A stretch of 64,000 nucleotides of DNA from Flavobacterium sp. 5 (GTDB taxonomy: Bacteria > Bacteroidota > Bacteroidia > Flavobacteriales > Flavobacteriaceae), in assembly GCF_002813295.1 (NCBI RefSeq), contig NZ_PHUE01000001.1, forward strand, positions 4,216,001 through 4,280,000, read 5' to 3'. Below are positions 63,597 to 64,000 of the stretch, piece after piece. The first letter of the stretch is position 1, and the number at the start of each line of letters is the position of its first letter. The notes under the pieces were generated by a model. That model saw nothing but the letters and a program-made list of their open reading frames with translations, did not search any database and was not told where the DNA came from. A program made the position numbers and the translations under genes.

Positions 63597-64000
63597 ATGA
63601 ACTCATTAAAAAAAATAATGATAGCAATACTTCTATTGTTATCAGTAGTGGTATCCAACGCACAAATTAAAAATGCTAAAATAGAGTCCGTTAAAATTTA
63701 CGGAAACTGCGGAATGTGCGAAGCCAAAATAGAAAAAGCAGGTAGTCTAAAAAATGTCGCAAACGTTGACTGGAACGCAGATACAAAAATGGCTGTCCTT
63801 AGTTATGATCCTAAAATAACCAGTCAAGACGAAATACTCAAACGTATTGCATTGTCAGGTTATGACAGTGATAAATTTCTTGCTCCAGATGATACATATT
63901 CAAAACTTGCAGGATGTTGTCAATATGATCGTGAGGCAAAAGTTCCTGTTAAAACAGAACCAAAAAGCGAAATGACAGGAATGGAAAGCAACAGACTTTC
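63597..64000 (+). CDS. Heavy-metal-associated (HMA) domain protein, cut by window end
   Basis: The first 134 codons are present; the frame is open at 64000. A signal peptide (MNSLKKIMIAILLLLSVVVSNAQ with cleavage after SNA) is followed by one HMA domain, VKIYGNCGMCEAKIEKAG ... VDWNADTKMAVLSYDPKITSQDEILKRIALSGYD, with a GMCxxxI form of the GMxCxxC loop: C in GNC and C in GMC are the likely ligands. A second cysteine pair, GCCQYD, follows. Likely a periplasmic copper or related metal chaperone linked to an efflux system beyond the window. Confidence 0.75.
   Translation, partial: MNSLKKIMIAILLLLSVVVSNAQIKNAKIESVKIYGNCGMCEAKIEKAGSLKNVANVDWNADTKMAVLSYDPKITSQDEILKRIALSGYDSDKFLAPDDTYSKLAGCCQYDREAKVPVKTEPKSEMTGMESNRL

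Overview
The window looks like chromosome of a Flavobacterium-like member of the Bacteroidota. It is strongly A+T rich, lacks clear Shine-Dalgarno sites, has a few -7 boxes of the form TAnnTTTG, and carries hallmark families: SusC/SusD, DUF2853, DUF3943, an Hc1-like histone, and a CusA/CzcA pump fused to an outer-membrane factor. No rRNA, tRNA or CRISPR array was seen.

Layout. (1) 0.5-4.6 kb: housekeeping-type genes (DUF2853; CvfB-like S1 RNA-binding protein; a membrane histidine-kinase-like protein without an ATPase domain; DUF3943). (2) 5.0-12.9 kb: a TetR-controlled drug/solute export operon (SDR-fold protein, TolC-type channel, lipoprotein HlyD adaptor, two ABC ATPases, two ABC-2 permeases), with a candidate TetR operator in front. 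(3) 13.0-15.7 kb: three unrelated, co-oriented genes separated by copies of a roughly 135-bp imperfect palindromic repeat, arranged like a gene-cassette array. (4) 15.9-16.4 kb: a 21-bp minisatellite and an Hc1-like histone gene. (5) 16.9-25.4 kb: a five-gene cluster around a LodA/GoxA-like quinoprotein oxidase with a VioB-type ferritin-like protein, a radical SAM/SPASM maturase and a LodB/QhpG-like flavoprotein. This seems to combine two cofactor-maturation strategies. (6) 25.5-36.5 kb: an excisionase-like gene beside a possible integrase relic, then heavy-metal resistance (two Cys/His-rich small proteins, a small membrane protein, an RND pump fused to its outer-membrane factor, an adaptor, a CPx P-type ATPase) and a second DUF3943 gene. 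(7) 36.9-48.2 kb: XRE regulator, a long structured 5' leader, SusC, SusD, an S9 peptidase, then on the opposite strand a DUF6520-like cysteine peptide, a MauE-domain protein, an AraC/PAS regulator and a STAS-like protein. (8) 48.4-62.9 kb: an alpha-oxoamine-synthase/GNAT fusion overlapping rteC, then a CTnDOT-like excision/mobilisation module (Xis-like HTH, DUF4099/DUF3945, topoisomerase III, ORF6N, DUF1896, giant methylase-helicase). (9) 63.0-64.0 kb: another Cys/His-rich metal-type protein and the start of a heavy-metal-associated (HMA) domain protein cut by the window end.

Regions 7-9, and perhaps the metal genes of region 6, read as cargo and backbone of an integrative conjugative element. 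Its integrase, relaxase, transfer genes and ends are not in the window. Genes from about 37.7 kb to 44.8 kb and from 52.6 kb to 62.9 kb are visibly less A+T rich than the first 30 kb. The points most worth follow-up are the repeat-separated cassette array, the oxidase/radical SAM/flavoprotein cluster, the structured RNA leader before susC, and the oxoamine-synthase gene coupled to rteC.
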